Part shown: in pieces, positions 17,083 to 26,578 of the stretch
Position numbering within the stretch: position 1 is the first letter of the stretch
Layout of the letters: each line of letters begins with the position of its first letter
Assembly: GCA_024959305.1 (NCBI GenBank)
Contig: JANXGQ010000063.1
Span: 1-46,015, forward strand
Source of the DNA: Porticoccaceae bacterium
GTDB lineage: Bacteria > Pseudomonadota > Gammaproteobacteria > Pseudomonadales > Porticoccaceae
DNA length: 46,015 nucleotides
Reading direction: 5' to 3'
The notes under the pieces: model-generated
Database searches by the model: none
Seen by the model: the letters and a program-made list of their open reading frames with translations, nothing else
Told to the model about the DNA's origin: nothing
Position numbers and translations under genes: made by a program

Positions 17083-18561
17083 TTAGTCCCTATTGCCGGT
17101 GATGCCCAATTCGTCCCAGAGTGCGTCAATACGGCTTTGAACATCCGCGTCCATCACTATAGGTTTTCCCCATTCGCGATCGGTTTCACCAGGTAACTTA
17201 TTGGTGGCATCCAGCCCCATTTTGGAGCCGAGACCAGAGGTCGGTGAAGCAAAGTCTAGATAGTCGATAGGGGTGTTTTCTATCATCACTGTATCCCTGA
17301 CCGGATCCATTCTGGTGGTCATGGCCCAGATGACATCCTCCCAATTGCGCACATCGATGTCCTCATCGGTGACAATGACAAACTTGGTGTACATAAACTG
17401 GCGCAGAAAAGACCAGACCCCCATCATCACGCGCTTGGCATGACCGGGAAAGCGTTTTTTCATACTGACCACCGCGATGCGGTAGGAGCAACCCTCCGGC
17501 GGTAGATAGAAGTCGACTATTTCCGGAAACTGCTTTTGCAGTATGGGCACAAACACTTCATTTAGAGCAACACCTAAAACGGCCGGCTCATCTGGTGGAC
17601 GGCCCGTATAGGTACTGTGATAGATTGGATCCTTGCGATGGGTAATGCGCTCTACGGTAAAGACGGGAAAGCGCGCCACTTCATTGTAATAGCCGGTATG
17701 GTCACCGAATGGACCCTCGTCGGCCTCTTCTCCGGGCTGTAAAAATCCCTCGAGAATTATCTCCGCAGTGGCTGGAACCTGCAGATCATTGCCGAGGCAC
17801 TTGGCGACCTCGGTTTTTGCGCCGCGCAATAGGCCGGCAAAAGCATATTCGGACAATGTATCTGGAACTGGCGTTACTGCGCCAAGCGTAGTGGCGGGGT
17901 CTGCGCCCAATGCAATAGCCACAGGGTAGGGCTTGCCGGGATGTTTTTTCTGCCAGTCGCGATAATCCAACGCGCCGCCGCGGTGGGCGAGCCAGCGCAT
18001 AATCAGTTTGTTTTTGGCCAGTTTTTGCATTCGGTAGATACCGAGATTCTGACGCTCTTTTTCGGGCCCTCGAGTAATCACCAGCGCCCAGGTGACCAGT
18101 GGGGCAATATCGCCAGGCCAGCAGGTCTGTATTGGCAATTGGTCGAGGTCTACTCGATCGCCCTCGAGCACCACTTCCTGGCAGGGGGCTTTTTTGACCT
18201 GTTTAACAGGCATATTAAGTACCTGTTTAAAGTCATGGCGTTTTTCCCAGAGATCGCGCAGTCCTTTGGGGGGTTCTGGCTCCTTAAGGAATGCTAATAA
18301 TTCACCTATATCCCGCAAGGCACTGAGACTGTCTTGCCCCATACCCATCGCCACCCGTTTGGGGGTGCCAAACAGATTGCACAACACGGGGATTTTATGG
18401 CCTTTAGGATTTTCAAACAGCAGTGCGGGGCCTTCAGCCCTTAGGGTGCGGTCACTGATCTCAGTCATTTCTAAATAGGGATCGATTTCCTGACGGATGC
18501 GAACTAGTTCACCCTGTTTTTCGAGGAAAGCTATAAAGTCGCGAAGGTCAGAGTATTTCAT
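17083..18561 (-). CDS. ubiD: 4-hydroxy-3-polyprenylbenzoate decarboxylase
   Basis: Decarboxylase of ubiquinone synthesis that uses prenylated FMN made by UbiX. The sequence is characteristic from [22 protein letters not shown] through [18 protein letters not shown] and [12 protein letters not shown], which holds active-site acidic residues, to the C-terminal [19 protein letters not shown]. At 492 residues it is full length. It follows rho on the same strand after 49 bp, as in other gammaproteobacteria. coq7 at 39991 belongs to the same pathway. Confidence 0.97.
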   Translation of the reverse strand: MKYSDLRDFIAFLEKQGELVRIRQEIDPYLEMTEISDRTLRAEGPALLFENPKGHKIPVLCNLFGTPKRVAMGMGQDSLSALRDIGELLAFLKEPEPPKGLRDLWEKRHDFKQVLNMPVKQVKKAPCQEVVLEGDRVDLDQLPIQTCWPGDIAPLVTWALVITRGPEKERQNLGIYRMQKLAKNKLIMRWLAHRGGALDYRDWQKKHPGKPYPVAIALGADPATTLGAVTPVPDTLSEYAFAGLLRGAKTEVAKCLGNDLQVPATAEIILEGFLQPGEEADEGPFGDHTGYYNEVARFPVFTVERITHRKDPIYHSTYTGRPPDEPAVLGVALNEVFVPILQKQFPEIVDFYLPPEGCSYRIAVVSMKKRFPGHAKRVMMGVWSFLRQFMYTKFVIVTDEDIDVRNWEDVIWAMTTRMDPVRDTVMIENTPIDYLDFASPTSGLGSKMGLDATNKLPGETDREWGKPIVMDADVQSRIDALWDELGITGNRD

Positions 18562-18610
18562 TGGGACTTACCCGACAGTTGCGCAGACGATTTTGTGGAT
18601 CGGTCTGCTA

Positions 18611-19870
18611 TTATTTACGCCTCATCGCGCCAAAGAATTCACTGTTATTTTTAAAGCCTTTTAATTTTTCTAGCATAAATTCAATGGCAGTGAGGTCTTC
18701 CATATCATGCAGTAGCTTGCGCAGAATCCAAACCCGCTGCAGTTCTGACTCATCCATCAGAAGATCCTCGCGACGGGTACCGGAGCGACGAATATTGATG
18801 GCGGGATAAACGCGTTTTTCGGCAATCTTGCGATCCAGAATAAGCTCCATATTACCGGTGCCTTTAAATTCTTCGTAGATCACCTCATCCATCTTAGAGC
18901 CGGTCTCCACCAGGGCGGTGGCGATAATACTTAAGCTGCCACCATTCTCAATATTACGCGCGGCGCCAAAGAAGCGCTTGGGCTTTTCTAGAGCATGGGC
19001 ATCAACACCACCGGTTAGCACCTTGCCTGAGGAAGGTATAACCGTATTGTATGCTCTGGCAAGACGGGTAATAGAATCCAGCAGGATAACCACATCTTTT
19101 TTGTGCTCCACCAGTCGCTTGGCCTTTTCAATCACCATTTCAGCAACCTGCACATGGCGACTAGGCGGCTCGTCAAAGGTAGAGGCAATGACTTCGCCGC
19201 GCACTGTGCGCTGCATCTCAGTGACTTCCTCGGGGCGCTCATCAATCAACAGCACAATAATATGGCACTCCGGATTATTGCGGATAATCGACTGAGCCAT
19301 ATTCTGCATCATAATAGTTTTGCCGGCTTTTGGCGGTGCGACGATTAGCCCTCTCTGGCCTTTTCCAATAGGCGCCACTAAATCTATTACCCGTCCAGTC
19401 AAGTCCTCGGTGGAGCCATTGCCAGCCTCGAGAGACAGCGGCTGATCGGGAAATAGAGGAGTGAGGTTTTCAAACAGAATTTTGTTGCGGGCATTTTCCG
19501 GAGCATCAAAATTAATTTCATCAACTTTGAGCATGGCAAAATAGCGTTCGCCATCTTTAGGAGGTCTGATTTTCCCGGCGATACGATCGCCAGTGCGCAG
19601 ATTAAAGCGCCTAATTTGGCTGGGCGACACATAGATATCGTCCGGCCCTGCCAAATAGGAAGCGCCGGCAGAGCGCAAAAATCCAAAACCATCTGGCAGG
19701 ATTTCCAATACCCCATCGCCATGAATGTCTTCACCACCCTTGGCGTGACGTTTAAGTAGAGCAAAGATAATATCTTGCTTTCTCGATCGCGCGAGATTAT
19801 CCAAGCCCATGGAGGCTGTCATCTCTAGTAATTCGTCAATTGGTTTTTGTTTTAGCTCTGATAGGTTCAT
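18611..19870 (-). CDS. rho: transcription termination factor Rho
   Basis: Hexameric RNA-dependent ATPase that ends transcription at C-rich, unstructured sites. The N-terminal RNA-binding cold-shock-like domain spans about 48-120, with GFGFLRS near 61-67. Walker A APPKAGKT is at 178-185, and the Q-loop and R-loop regions (around residues 275-290, [11 protein letters not shown]) are present. Length 419 equals the E. coli protein. The 212-bp gap to trxA upstream contains repeated complementary motifs, noted separately. Confidence 0.98.
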   Translation of the reverse strand: MNLSELKQKPIDELLEMTASMGLDNLARSRKQDIIFALLKRHAKGGEDIHGDGVLEILPDGFGFLRSAGASYLAGPDDIYVSPSQIRRFNLRTGDRIAGKIRPPKDGERYFAMLKVDEINFDAPENARNKILFENLTPLFPDQPLSLEAGNGSTEDLTGRVIDLVAPIGKGQRGLIVAPPKAGKTIMMQNMAQSIIRNNPECHIIVLLIDERPEEVTEMQRTVRGEVIASTFDEPPSRHVQVAEMVIEKAKRLVEHKKDVVILLDSITRLARAYNTVIPSSGKVLTGGVDAHALEKPKRFFGAARNIENGGSLSIIATALVETGSKMDEVIYEEFKGTGNMELILDRKIAEKRVYPAINIRRSGTRREDLLMDESELQRVWILRKLLHDMEDLTAIEFMLEKLKGFKNNSEFFGAMRRK

Positions 19871-19910
19871 AGAATGGTCTTACAGTGTTAGTGTTTGAAA
19901 GATAGTTTTT

Positions 19911-20076
19911 GGCCGCAACCAAGATTTGAGTTCGTTTGAGTGTAGTCTATGGCCGCAAGTAGCAATCTGTTATTTGCACTGTGCAAGCGGGGGGCAGCGA
20001 AAAGATTAAACCGTAGACTATAGGGTTGTGATTGCAAACGCAAGCTGAATTTGCGGCTACACAGACTGAGCCGCAA
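19911..20076 (-). promoter_or_regulatory. rho leader with competing complementary repeats
   Basis: Between trxA and rho the motif GCCGCAA occurs three times on the plus strand (within 19911-19918, within 19951-19958, and 20070-20076) and once inverted (TTGCGGC, 20051-20057). In the rho leader RNA the inverted copy can pair with the copy just upstream (12-nt loop) or with either downstream copy. A second, 10-bp pairing with one mismatch joins 19943-19952 and 20011-20020, enclosing a 13-bp palindrome centred on 19980. rho is autoregulated through its leader in E. coli; a similar role here is an inference. Confidence 0.4.
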
Positions 20077-20082
20077 ACCAAT

Positions 20083-20409
20083 TTAAATCAAACTATCCAC
20101 AAATTCAGTCAATTGCCCTTTTGAAATAGCCCCTACTTTTGTCGCCTCTACAGCACCGTTTTTAAAGACTAAAAGTGTTGGAATGCCGCGCACATTAAAT
20201 TTGGCAGCGCTTTCCGGATTGCTATCCACATCCACTTTACAGATTTTAATCTTGCCAGGGTATTCCATCGCAATTTCATCGAGAATGGGTGCAATCATTT
20301 TGCAGGGGCCACACCACTCTGCCCAGAAATCCACCAGTGCAGGGATCTCGGATTGCAGCACATCGGCTTCAAAGCTAGCGTCGGACACATGGACAATATT
20401 ATCGCTCAT
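20083..20409 (-). CDS. trxA: thioredoxin 1
   Basis: Cytoplasmic disulfide reductase serving ribonucleotide reductase and other enzymes. The active site WCGPC has Cys33 and Cys36, and the cis-proline segment [11 protein letters not shown] follows near 75-85. I start it at ATG 20409 ([10 protein letters not shown]), giving 108 residues as in E. coli; a GGAGA lies about 9 nt upstream. The frame is open 15 codons further up but those residues are not thioredoxin-like. The trxA-rho pairing is common. Confidence 0.97.
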   Translation of the reverse strand: MSDNIVHVSDASFEADVLQSEIPALVDFWAEWCGPCKMIAPILDEIAMEYPGKIKICKVDVDSNPESAAKFNVRGIPTLLVFKNGAVEATKVGAISKGQLTEFVDSLI

Positions 20410-20552
20410 TACAGAAAATCTCCAAAAAAACAGGTTGAGGTTATGCGTTATCAAGTCGGCAATAATAGCATTAGCTATAAGCCCACAACAATGGATATAG
20501 GCTATGGATTGAAAAGATTTACCGCTAATTATCGCAATCTACAACAGTCCCT

Positions 20553-21479
20553 TTATTCAAACTTGGCCACAGCCTCATGACCCACAACAGATATTGGATC
20601 TATATGGATAATCACCTCTGATCCTGGGAAAGCCTGCAACAGAGCTGCCTCGACTTCGTCTGACACATTATGAGCTTCAATAAGCGACAGGTCGTCGTCT
20701 AGTTCTAAATGAAATTGTATAAAGGTGACTGTGCCTGAGTGGCGAGAGCGCAAGTCATGCATCCCTTTAGCACATGGATGCTGTAGGACGATCTGTTTGA
20801 TTTTCTCGCGGTCCCTGTCGGGCAATTCGCGGTCCATTAAATGATCCAGTGAGACACGCACAATGCCCCAGACGCTGTAGAGGATATAAATAGCAATAAG
20901 GCCGGCGATGGGAGCGTCAAATTGCGGCCAGCCCTGCGCGGATAGCCACAGCGCAATAATAACGCCACCGTTCATTAACAGATCTGATTTGTAGTGGAGG
21001 GCATCTGCCCGAATGGCCGTTGACTGAGTTTTTTGAACCACATGATTTTGAAATCCCAGTAGTAGCAAAGTGGCCAGTATTGAAAAAATCATCACAGCGA
21101 TACTGACTCCCGCATACTGGACTGGGATTGGATTTATGATTCGGCGGCTCACCTCTAACAGCAAAAACCCCGCAGAGCCGATGATAAATATCGACTGGCT
21201 TAATCCAGCCAAAGCTTCAGCTTTACCATGACCAAAACGATGCTCTTTATCCGCAGGGGTCAGCGCATGCCGCACAGCGATCAGATTGATTAGCGATGCA
21301 AAGGCATCCAAGATTGAATCGATAAGCGTCGCCAACAGACTGACTGAATCAGAGAGGCCCCAGGCAACTAATTTCGCGACAATCAGCACTATGGCCACAG
21401 ATATGGATGCGTAGGTGGCCAGCCGCAACAGTCGTGCTGTCTGTTCAGGGATGCTGGGTTGAGAGCTAGATTTTTCCAC
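20553..21479 (-). CDS. fieF: cation diffusion facilitator, FieF/YiiP-like
   Basis: Inner-membrane proton-driven metal exporter, likely for zinc or iron. Six membrane segments are visible. The transport site uses acidic residues in TM2 (ATLIDSILDAFASL) and His and Asp in TM5 (HYKSDLLMN); EHRFGHGKAEALAGL in the TM2-TM3 loop is a CDF signature. The C-terminal cytoplasmic domain (about 210-300) has several metal-binding histidines, including HSGTVTFIQFHLELDDD. At 308 residues it matches YiiP/FieF. The exact metal cannot be deduced. Confidence 0.92.
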   Translation of the reverse strand: MEKSSSQPSIPEQTARLLRLATYASISVAIVLIVAKLVAWGLSDSVSLLATLIDSILDAFASLINLIAVRHALTPADKEHRFGHGKAEALAGLSQSIFIIGSAGFLLLEVSRRIINPIPVQYAGVSIAVMIFSILATLLLLGFQNHVVQKTQSTAIRADALHYKSDLLMNGGVIIALWLSAQGWPQFDAPIAGLIAIYILYSVWGIVRVSLDHLMDRELPDRDREKIKQIVLQHPCAKGMHDLRSRHSGTVTFIQFHLELDDDLSLIEAHNVSDEVEAALLQAFPGSEVIIHIDPISVVGHEAVAKFE

Positions 21480-21536
21480 GATAGTGTATGGTTTTTGTTG
21501 AATGTGGGGCTAGTTTAACAAATTAATCAAAGGTCT

Positions 21537-22676
21537 CTACGAGAAGTTTTGCAGAACACTGTTGAGAAATCTATATCCCAGGTCACTGGTGCAATAGATG
21601 GAATCTTCATTTTTTAGCAGTCCCTGAGACTGAAGTTTTTTGATTTGCTGGCTGATGGTTTGTGCGCTAAGGCCGGTTCTCACAGGGAACAAATCCGCGC
21701 TGACACCGGATTTAAGGCGCAGTCCATTCATCATAAACTCCAGTGGTAATTGGCTTTTATCTATGGATTTATGGTTGGCCGCGGGCGACTCTGGTTTGGC
21801 CAGAAAGTGTTTCGGTTGGCGGGTCTTGCTAGTTCGAATGACTCGATTCTTATTGGCAAGAGTAATTTTGCCATGAGCGCCGGCGCCTATACCCAGATAG
21901 TCCCCAAATTGCCAGTAATTGATATTGTGTTCACAAACGGCGCCCTGCATAGCAAAGGCAGAGACCTCGTATTGATCAAAACCAGCTTCTTGCAATCTGA
22001 TCTGACCGGCCTGTTGAATATCTGCCAGCTGATCTTCAACAGGCAGTATCGGGGGGCTTGAGAAAAATTCTGTATTTGGCTCTATGGTTAGCTGATACCA
22101 AGAGATATGGGTTACACCGCTGTTTATTGCGGCCTCTATATCGGATAAAGCCGAGCCTGCATTTTGGTTGGGTAAGCCGTGCATCAGGTCAATATTGAGA
22201 CGCTCAAAACCTGCAGATTGAGCCATCTCTAAAGCCCGATAAGCCTGTTGCCCATCGTGTATTCGGCCCAGTGCCTGTAGCTGTCTATTATCAAAGCTCT
22301 GTACGCCGATAGAGAGACGATTGATGCCAGCTGCTCTAAAATCGGCAAATTTCTGTTGCTCTGAGGTGCCGGGGTTGGCCTCCAAGGTAATCTCTATATT
22401 ATCTTTAAAGCCAATACAACGCTGTGCCTCATTGACAATGGTCTCTATGGCATTAGCGGAAAAAAGGCTGGGAGTGCCGCCGCCAAAAAAAATGGAATGG
22501 AGCTTTCTATTTTGCACCCAGGGTAAATCATTATTGAGATCTTTAATTAAGGCCTCGACATAGGCCTGTTCGGGGATGATGCCCTCACTTTTATGGGAGT
22601 TAAAGTCACAATAGGGGCATTTACGAACACACCAGGGAATATGAACGTACAGTGATAGTGGTGGAAGCTCTAACAT
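21537..22676 (-). CDS. hemW: radical SAM heme chaperone HemW
   Basis: Oxygen-independent coproporphyrinogen oxidase-like protein that binds heme and is thought to deliver it to respiratory enzymes; it is not the HemN decarboxylase. The radical SAM cluster motif is C16-x3-C20-x2-C23 in HIPWCVRKCPYCDF, followed by FFGGGTPSL. Length (379) fits HemW rather than the longer HemN. It starts 2 bp after rdgB, in the conserved metX-metW-DUF4426-rdgB-hemW run. Confidence 0.95.
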   Translation of the reverse strand: MLELPPLSLYVHIPWCVRKCPYCDFNSHKSEGIIPEQAYVEALIKDLNNDLPWVQNRKLHSIFFGGGTPSLFSANAIETIVNEAQRCIGFKDNIEITLEANPGTSEQQKFADFRAAGINRLSIGVQSFDNRQLQALGRIHDGQQAYRALEMAQSAGFERLNIDLMHGLPNQNAGSALSDIEAAINSGVTHISWYQLTIEPNTEFFSSPPILPVEDQLADIQQAGQIRLQEAGFDQYEVSAFAMQGAVCEHNINYWQFGDYLGIGAGAHGKITLANKNRVIRTSKTRQPKHFLAKPESPAANHKSIDKSQLPLEFMMNGLRLKSGVSADLFPVRTGLSAQTISQQIKKLQSQGLLKNEDSIYCTSDLGYRFLNSVLQNFS

Positions 22677-22678
22677 CG

Positions 22679-23275
22679 TCAGCCGAGATCTTGCAGCAAT
22701 TGGGCAATCGCCTTGCCGCGGTGACTTATGCGATTCTTGGTGGCCTTATCCAGTTCTGCGGCATGGCAGTGGGCATCCTCGGCAATGAATATTGGATCAT
22801 AGCCAAACCCCTCTGTGCCCTTTCTTGCAAAGGCAATATGTCCCTCCCAGCTGCCCTGACAAATAAGCGGCGTGGGATCAGTCTGGTGGCGCATCACCAC
22901 GATCACCGATTGATATCTAGCGCGGCGATCACTGGTTGGTACATCGCGGAGTAACTCGAGCAGCTTATCAATATTGCTTTGCTCTGTGGCGGCCTCTCCA
23001 GAAAAGCGCGCTGAGTAAATGCCGGGCGCACCGTTGAGGAAATCAACCTCCAACCCAGAGTCATCGGCTATTGCTGGCAATCCCGACTTTTCCGAGGCAT
23101 TGCGCGCTTTTAAAATAGCGTTTTCTACAAAGCTTTGACCGGTCTCTTCGATATCCTCAATAGCGAGCTGTTGCTGGGGAATAATATTGATACCCAGCCC
23201 CCCGAGCATAGCTTGGAGCTCGCGGATTTTCCCAGCATTGGCGCTGGCTAGTACAAGGTCTTTTAATTGGGTCAA
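22679..23275 (-). CDS. rdgB: dITP/XTP pyrophosphatase (RdgB/HAM1)
   Basis: House-cleaning enzyme that hydrolyses dITP, XTP and ITP to monophosphates so that deaminated purines are kept out of nucleic acids. The N-terminal VLASANAGKIRELQAML binds the triphosphate, ADDSGLEVDFLNGAPGIYSA holds the catalytic acidic residues, and GFGYDPIF near residue 155 is the family signature. Full length at 198 residues. Tightly packed with hemW downstream and 30 bp from the DUF4426 gene. Confidence 0.97.
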   Translation of the reverse strand: MTQLKDLVLASANAGKIRELQAMLGGLGINIIPQQQLAIEDIEETGQSFVENAILKARNASEKSGLPAIADDSGLEVDFLNGAPGIYSARFSGEAATEQSNIDKLLELLRDVPTSDRRARYQSVIVVMRHQTDPTPLICQGSWEGHIAFARKGTEGFGYDPIFIAEDAHCHAAELDKATKNRISHRGKAIAQLLQDLG

Positions 23276-23305
23276 GGTGAGGTGCTCGCTATCTTAATTT
23301 TAGGG

Positions 23306-23749
23306 TTAGTCGTGATACATTTTTTTCTGAAATTTAAACTCATAGGCTCCCAGTTGCGTGCCGTCCTCGACATTGGGTCGAACTGTGATTTTAAAGGTCA
23401 GAAAATCTTCATTATCAAAGTTAAAGGGGGCGAGATAATAGCGGGTATCCTGTTCTCTAACCTCGGTAAACTCAAGTATTTGTGTCTGTTGAAGTATATT
23501 GAAAACTTTTCCATACACCTCAGCTGAGGTGCCTGCGCCCAGATTTTTCACAACCGCTATATTGACCAAGCCCTTACCTTTTCCGCGAACTATATTATTG
23601 GCTACAGCCACCTCAGGGGTAAGGAAAGAGCTGCCGAAAGCACTGAAAAAAACTTTAAAATCGCCGTGCTGTTTAAACAGGTTATCTTCCGCTGCCTGCG
23701 TCAGGCCGACGATCGCCATCAGGCAAGAGACCCATATTAAGTGTTTCAT
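23306..23749 (-). CDS. DUF4426 family secreted protein
   Basis: A 147-residue protein with a cleavable signal peptide (about residues 1-19, ending in TQAA), so it is periplasmic or outer-membrane facing. The rest is beta-rich, with FKVFFSAFGSSFLTPEVA near the start and a C-terminal FKFQKKMYHD. Its position between metW and rdgB is conserved in Pseudomonas and relatives, which supports the family call. Function is unknown. Confidence 0.85.
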   Translation of the reverse strand: MKHLIWVSCLMAIVGLTQAAEDNLFKQHGDFKVFFSAFGSSFLTPEVAVANNIVRGKGKGLVNIAVVKNLGAGTSAEVYGKVFNILQQTQILEFTEVREQDTRYYLAPFNFDNEDFLTFKITVRPNVEDGTQLGAYEFKFQKKMYHD

Positions 23750-23768
23750 CAGTTCACCTCCGTATTTT

Positions 23769-24359
23769 TTAACGACTTAAATGATACACCGCTATCTCGG
23801 TAAATAGATTGGGCCAAGGTGATTTTAATAGCTTATCGGGGAAACCATTGGCAAGAAACTGACGGTGCAAAATATTGATATTGCGCTCCTTACACAGGGC
23901 CTCAAAATCGGCGTAGGTAAAAAAGTGGATATTCGGGGTATCGAACCACTGGTATGCCAGCTGCTTAGTGACCGGCATGCGCCCACGGAAATTCAGGTAG
24001 GCTCTAGTGCGCCAATTGCCAAAATTGGGAAAGGTAACAATACATCTGCTGCCAATTCGCAGTATTTCGTCCAACACCAAATGCGGGTAGCGCAGTGCCT
24101 GTAGTGTCTGGGTCATCAGCACAGTATCAAAGCTGTGATCGGCAAAATTTTTCAAGCCTTTATTAAGGTCTTGCTCTATCACATTAACCCCTCGCGCTAC
24201 ACAGCTGCGAATAGAGTCCGCATCGATTTCCAATCCATAGCCGAGAATATCCAGCTGTTCTTGTAGACTGATCAGTAGCGAGCCATCGCCGCAGCCTAAA
24301 TCTAGAACTCGCGACTGGGGCTCAATCCAGTCTTTAATAAAGCCGATATCATGGTTCAT
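23769..24359 (-). CDS. metW: methionine biosynthesis protein MetW
   Basis: SAM-methyltransferase-fold protein that partners MetX in methionine synthesis; in some bacteria it is needed for MetX activity. The nucleotide-binding [12 protein letters not shown] lies near residues 18-29, and [20 protein letters not shown] near 110-129 is typical of MetW. At 196 residues it is full length. Its ATG overlaps the metX stop by four bases (24356-24359), so translation is coupled. Confidence 0.95.
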   Translation of the reverse strand: MNHDIGFIKDWIEPQSRVLDLGCGDGSLLISLQEQLDILGYGLEIDADSIRSCVARGVNVIEQDLNKGLKNFADHSFDTVLMTQTLQALRYPHLVLDEILRIGSRCIVTFPNFGNWRTRAYLNFRGRMPVTKQLAYQWFDTPNIHFFTYADFEALCKERNINILHRQFLANGFPDKLLKSPWPNLFTEIAVYHLSR

Positions 24360-25534
24360 GGGGCAACGCCCTCGAGTTGATCCGCCACGCGGCTGAGGTA
24401 GCCCCCCAGAGCATCTTGATAGCGCTGATTGGGCAATAAAAATGCGTCGTGGCCATGCTCAGAATCTATGGCTATATAGGACACAGATTTGCCTGCCGCT
24501 ATCAAAGCATCGGTAATTTCCTGCGATCTGCTGGGCGAGAACCGCCAGTCACTGCTAAAAGAAATCACCAAAAAATTGCACATGGCATGGCTAAATGCGG
24601 CCACCGGATCATGGTTATATTCTCGCGCCAGATCAAAATAATCGAGCATTTTGGTAATTAAAATATACGAGTTGGCATCAAAAAAATCCGAGAATTTATC
24701 CCCCTGATAATTGAGGTAACTCTCTATTTGAAACTCCACTGGGTCGGTTTTGCCCTGAATAAGGTCACCCATGCGCAGGTCGCGACCAAATTTCTGGCCC
24801 ATCAATTCGTCCGAGAGATAGGTGACATGGCCTATCATCCGCGCCAGCGCCAGCCCGCGAAGCGGCACTTTATCCTCCAGCAAATAATGGCCATCGCAAA
24901 AATCCGGGTCGGATTTAATGGCCCTGCGCGCTATTTCATTAAAAGCGATATTCTGTGCAGTTAGCTTCATAGAAGAGGCTATTACCACAGCGTTTAAGAG
25001 TTTATCTGGATGCTCTAACGACCAGCGCATGGCCTGCATGCCGCCTAAACTACCGCCAATAACAGCAGCCCAGCAATCAATATTCAGAGACTCCATCAAT
25101 AGCTTTTGCGATTCGACCCAGTCTCTGGCGCGCAGCGGCGGGAAATTCGCGCCCCAGGGGTCACCAGTTTCCGGGTTGACCGAAGTGGGCCCTGTGCTGC
25201 CAAAGCAACTGCCAATATTGTTAACGCCAACCACAAAGAATCTGTTGGTATCTATGGCTTTCCCCGGCCCAATATAATGGTCCCACCAGCCCGGCTTGGA
25301 ATCATCCTCATAAACCCCGGCAGCATGGTGGTTGCTACTGAGGGCATGACAGATAAGCACGGCGTTGCTGCGACTCTGGTTGAGGGTTCCGTAGGTCTCG
25401 TAAACTAGGGTATGGGTAGGTAAAACAATGCCGCAGGCCAAGCGGAGTGGTTGCTCGACAACGAGCTTTTGCGGGGTGACATGGCCAACAGATCCCTCTG
25501 GGTCTCTGCGATCATTGGAATTTTCTAATGACAT
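24356..25534 (-). CDS. metX: homoserine O-acyltransferase (MetX)
   Basis: Activates homoserine by O-acylation for methionine synthesis. Alpha/beta-hydrolase fold with nucleophile Ser162 in [12 protein letters not shown], the SNHHAAG loop near 67-73, and C-terminal His362 in the EHGHDAF motif. At 392 residues it is full length. In gammaproteobacteria with metW next door the acyl donor is often succinyl-CoA, but acetyl versus succinyl specificity cannot be settled by eye. The 132-bp upstream region has a TTGACA hexamer but no -10 I trust. Confidence 0.95.
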   Translation of the reverse strand: MSLENSNDRRDPEGSVGHVTPQKLVVEQPLRLACGIVLPTHTLVYETYGTLNQSRSNAVLICHALSSNHHAAGVYEDDSKPGWWDHYIGPGKAIDTNRFFVVGVNNIGSCFGSTGPTSVNPETGDPWGANFPPLRARDWVESQKLLMESLNIDCWAAVIGGSLGGMQAMRWSLEHPDKLLNAVVIASSMKLTAQNIAFNEIARRAIKSDPDFCDGHYLLEDKVPLRGLALARMIGHVTYLSDELMGQKFGRDLRMGDLIQGKTDPVEFQIESYLNYQGDKFSDFFDANSYILITKMLDYFDLAREYNHDPVAAFSHAMCNFLVISFSSDWRFSPSRSQEITDALIAAGKSVSYIAIDSEHGHDAFLLPNQRYQDALGGYLSRVADQLEGVAP

Positions 25535-25666
25535 AGGTAAATTCGTTTGAATTTGGTGTACAAGTCTAAGAGGGGCTAGACCTTAACGCAACACTTGGAT
25601 CAACCCCTTTGATACTGGACCGTCTATTGTCAACGCAGCGACGGCAGTTTGCATAAAAAATTCGGG

Positions 25667-25969
25667 CTAATCAGCTATTGTAGAGATCTTAGCAGCAGTG
25701 GGAATTATTGAGGGCGAGTCCAGTAATAGCAGTTTGTGACGGCTTGATTGGCCGCTGAGGATTTTGATTTGGGTTTTGGCGATGCCGAATTGTTTGGCGA
25801 AAAATTTAATTAAGCACTGATTCGCAGCCCCATCCACTGGCGGGGCAGTTAGACGCACTTTTAGTTCGCCGTTATGAAGGCCGATAATCCCATCGCGCGA
25901 CGCTTTGGGCTGGATATAGCAGCGGATGCGCAGCTGATTTTTGTGCCATTCAAAATGTGCAGATTGAAT
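25667..25969 (-). CDS. yggU: DUF167 family protein YggU, apparent ATT start
   Basis: Small conserved protein of unknown function. The frame contains YIQPKASRDGI near residues 20-30 and RLTAPPVDGAANQ, both hallmarks of YggU. Between the in-frame stop upstream and this conserved part there is no ATG, GTG or TTG. The only start with a ribosome binding site is ATT at 25969-25967, with GGAGG 5 nt upstream (25979-25975), right after the yggT stop. This gives 100 residues against about 96 in E. coli. A GTG at 25858 would delete the conserved N-terminus. Confidence 0.8.
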   Translation of the reverse strand: MQSAHFEWHKNQLRIRCYIQPKASRDGIIGLHNGELKVRLTAPPVDGAANQCLIKFFAKQFGIAKTQIKILSGQSSRHKLLLLDSPSIIPTAAKISTIAD

Positions 25970-25979
25970 TCTGGCCTCC

Positions 25980-26543
25980 CTAGGAGAGCAGCGGGCGGAT
26001 AAATCCCGCGATTATCGGCAGCAGCTGGGCTCGAATAATCATTAGCGTAAAGATCGCCACCATCGGTGATATATCAATCATGCCTATCGGTGGAATATGC
26101 TTTCTAAACAGGCCCAGATAGGGCTCTATAACCTGAGAAACCAGCACCACTACCGGATGGGGAGTTGTGCCTACCCAGCTGAAGATCACCAGGATAAAAA
26201 TTCCCCAGAAATAGATTTCGATAAGCACCCTAAACAGATCAAAAGCAGCCACTGCCAAATAGGCGAATATAACTGCAAAAGGTATGGCCCCCAATGTAGC
26301 CAGTAGCACATAAAAACACCATTTTACCAATATTGCCGCCACCAGAGCTGCTGTATTGAAGCGACCGACAGCGGGAAGTACTCTGTGTAGAGGATTGACC
26401 ACGGGGGCGCAGACTTTGAGAATGCTCTGGGAGATAGGGTTGTAAACATTAGCCCCTACCAGCTGCAGCAACAGCCTTACCAAAAGCACCGTAGCGTAGA
26501 TATCAGTTATGGCTTTAACAATAAAAATAACAGTTTCGTTCAT
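25980..26543 (-). CDS. yggT: YggT family membrane protein
   Basis: Inner-membrane protein of 187 residues made of two repeated YGGT domains (about 8-85 and 100-180), each with paired membrane helices and the family pattern NPISQSILKVCAPVVNPLHR or a degenerate version. Function is not established; roles in cell division, osmotic stress or protein export have been suggested for relatives. It lies between proC and yggU, as in many proteobacteria. Confidence 0.92.
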   Translation of the reverse strand: MNETVIFIVKAITDIYATVLLVRLLLQLVGANVYNPISQSILKVCAPVVNPLHRVLPAVGRFNTAALVAAILVKWCFYVLLATLGAIPFAVIFAYLAVAAFDLFRVLIEIYFWGIFILVIFSWVGTTPHPVVVLVSQVIEPYLGLFRKHIPPIGMIDISPMVAIFTLMIIRAQLLPIIAGFIRPLLS

Positions 26544-26578
26544 ATCTTTTAACTTTTTTAACTCTATTAAGTGATTGC

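Noticed and set aside
19888..20076. 62-codon minus-strand frame between trxA and rho (possible rhoL)
   Set aside because: Starts with TTG without a ribosome binding site, and the repeats in the region explain its composition. A leader peptide cannot be excluded, but I see no support.
25569..25604. Leader hairpin before metX as a SAM riboswitch
   Set aside because: Only a 5-bp outer stem is visible and no SAM riboswitch core is recognisable.
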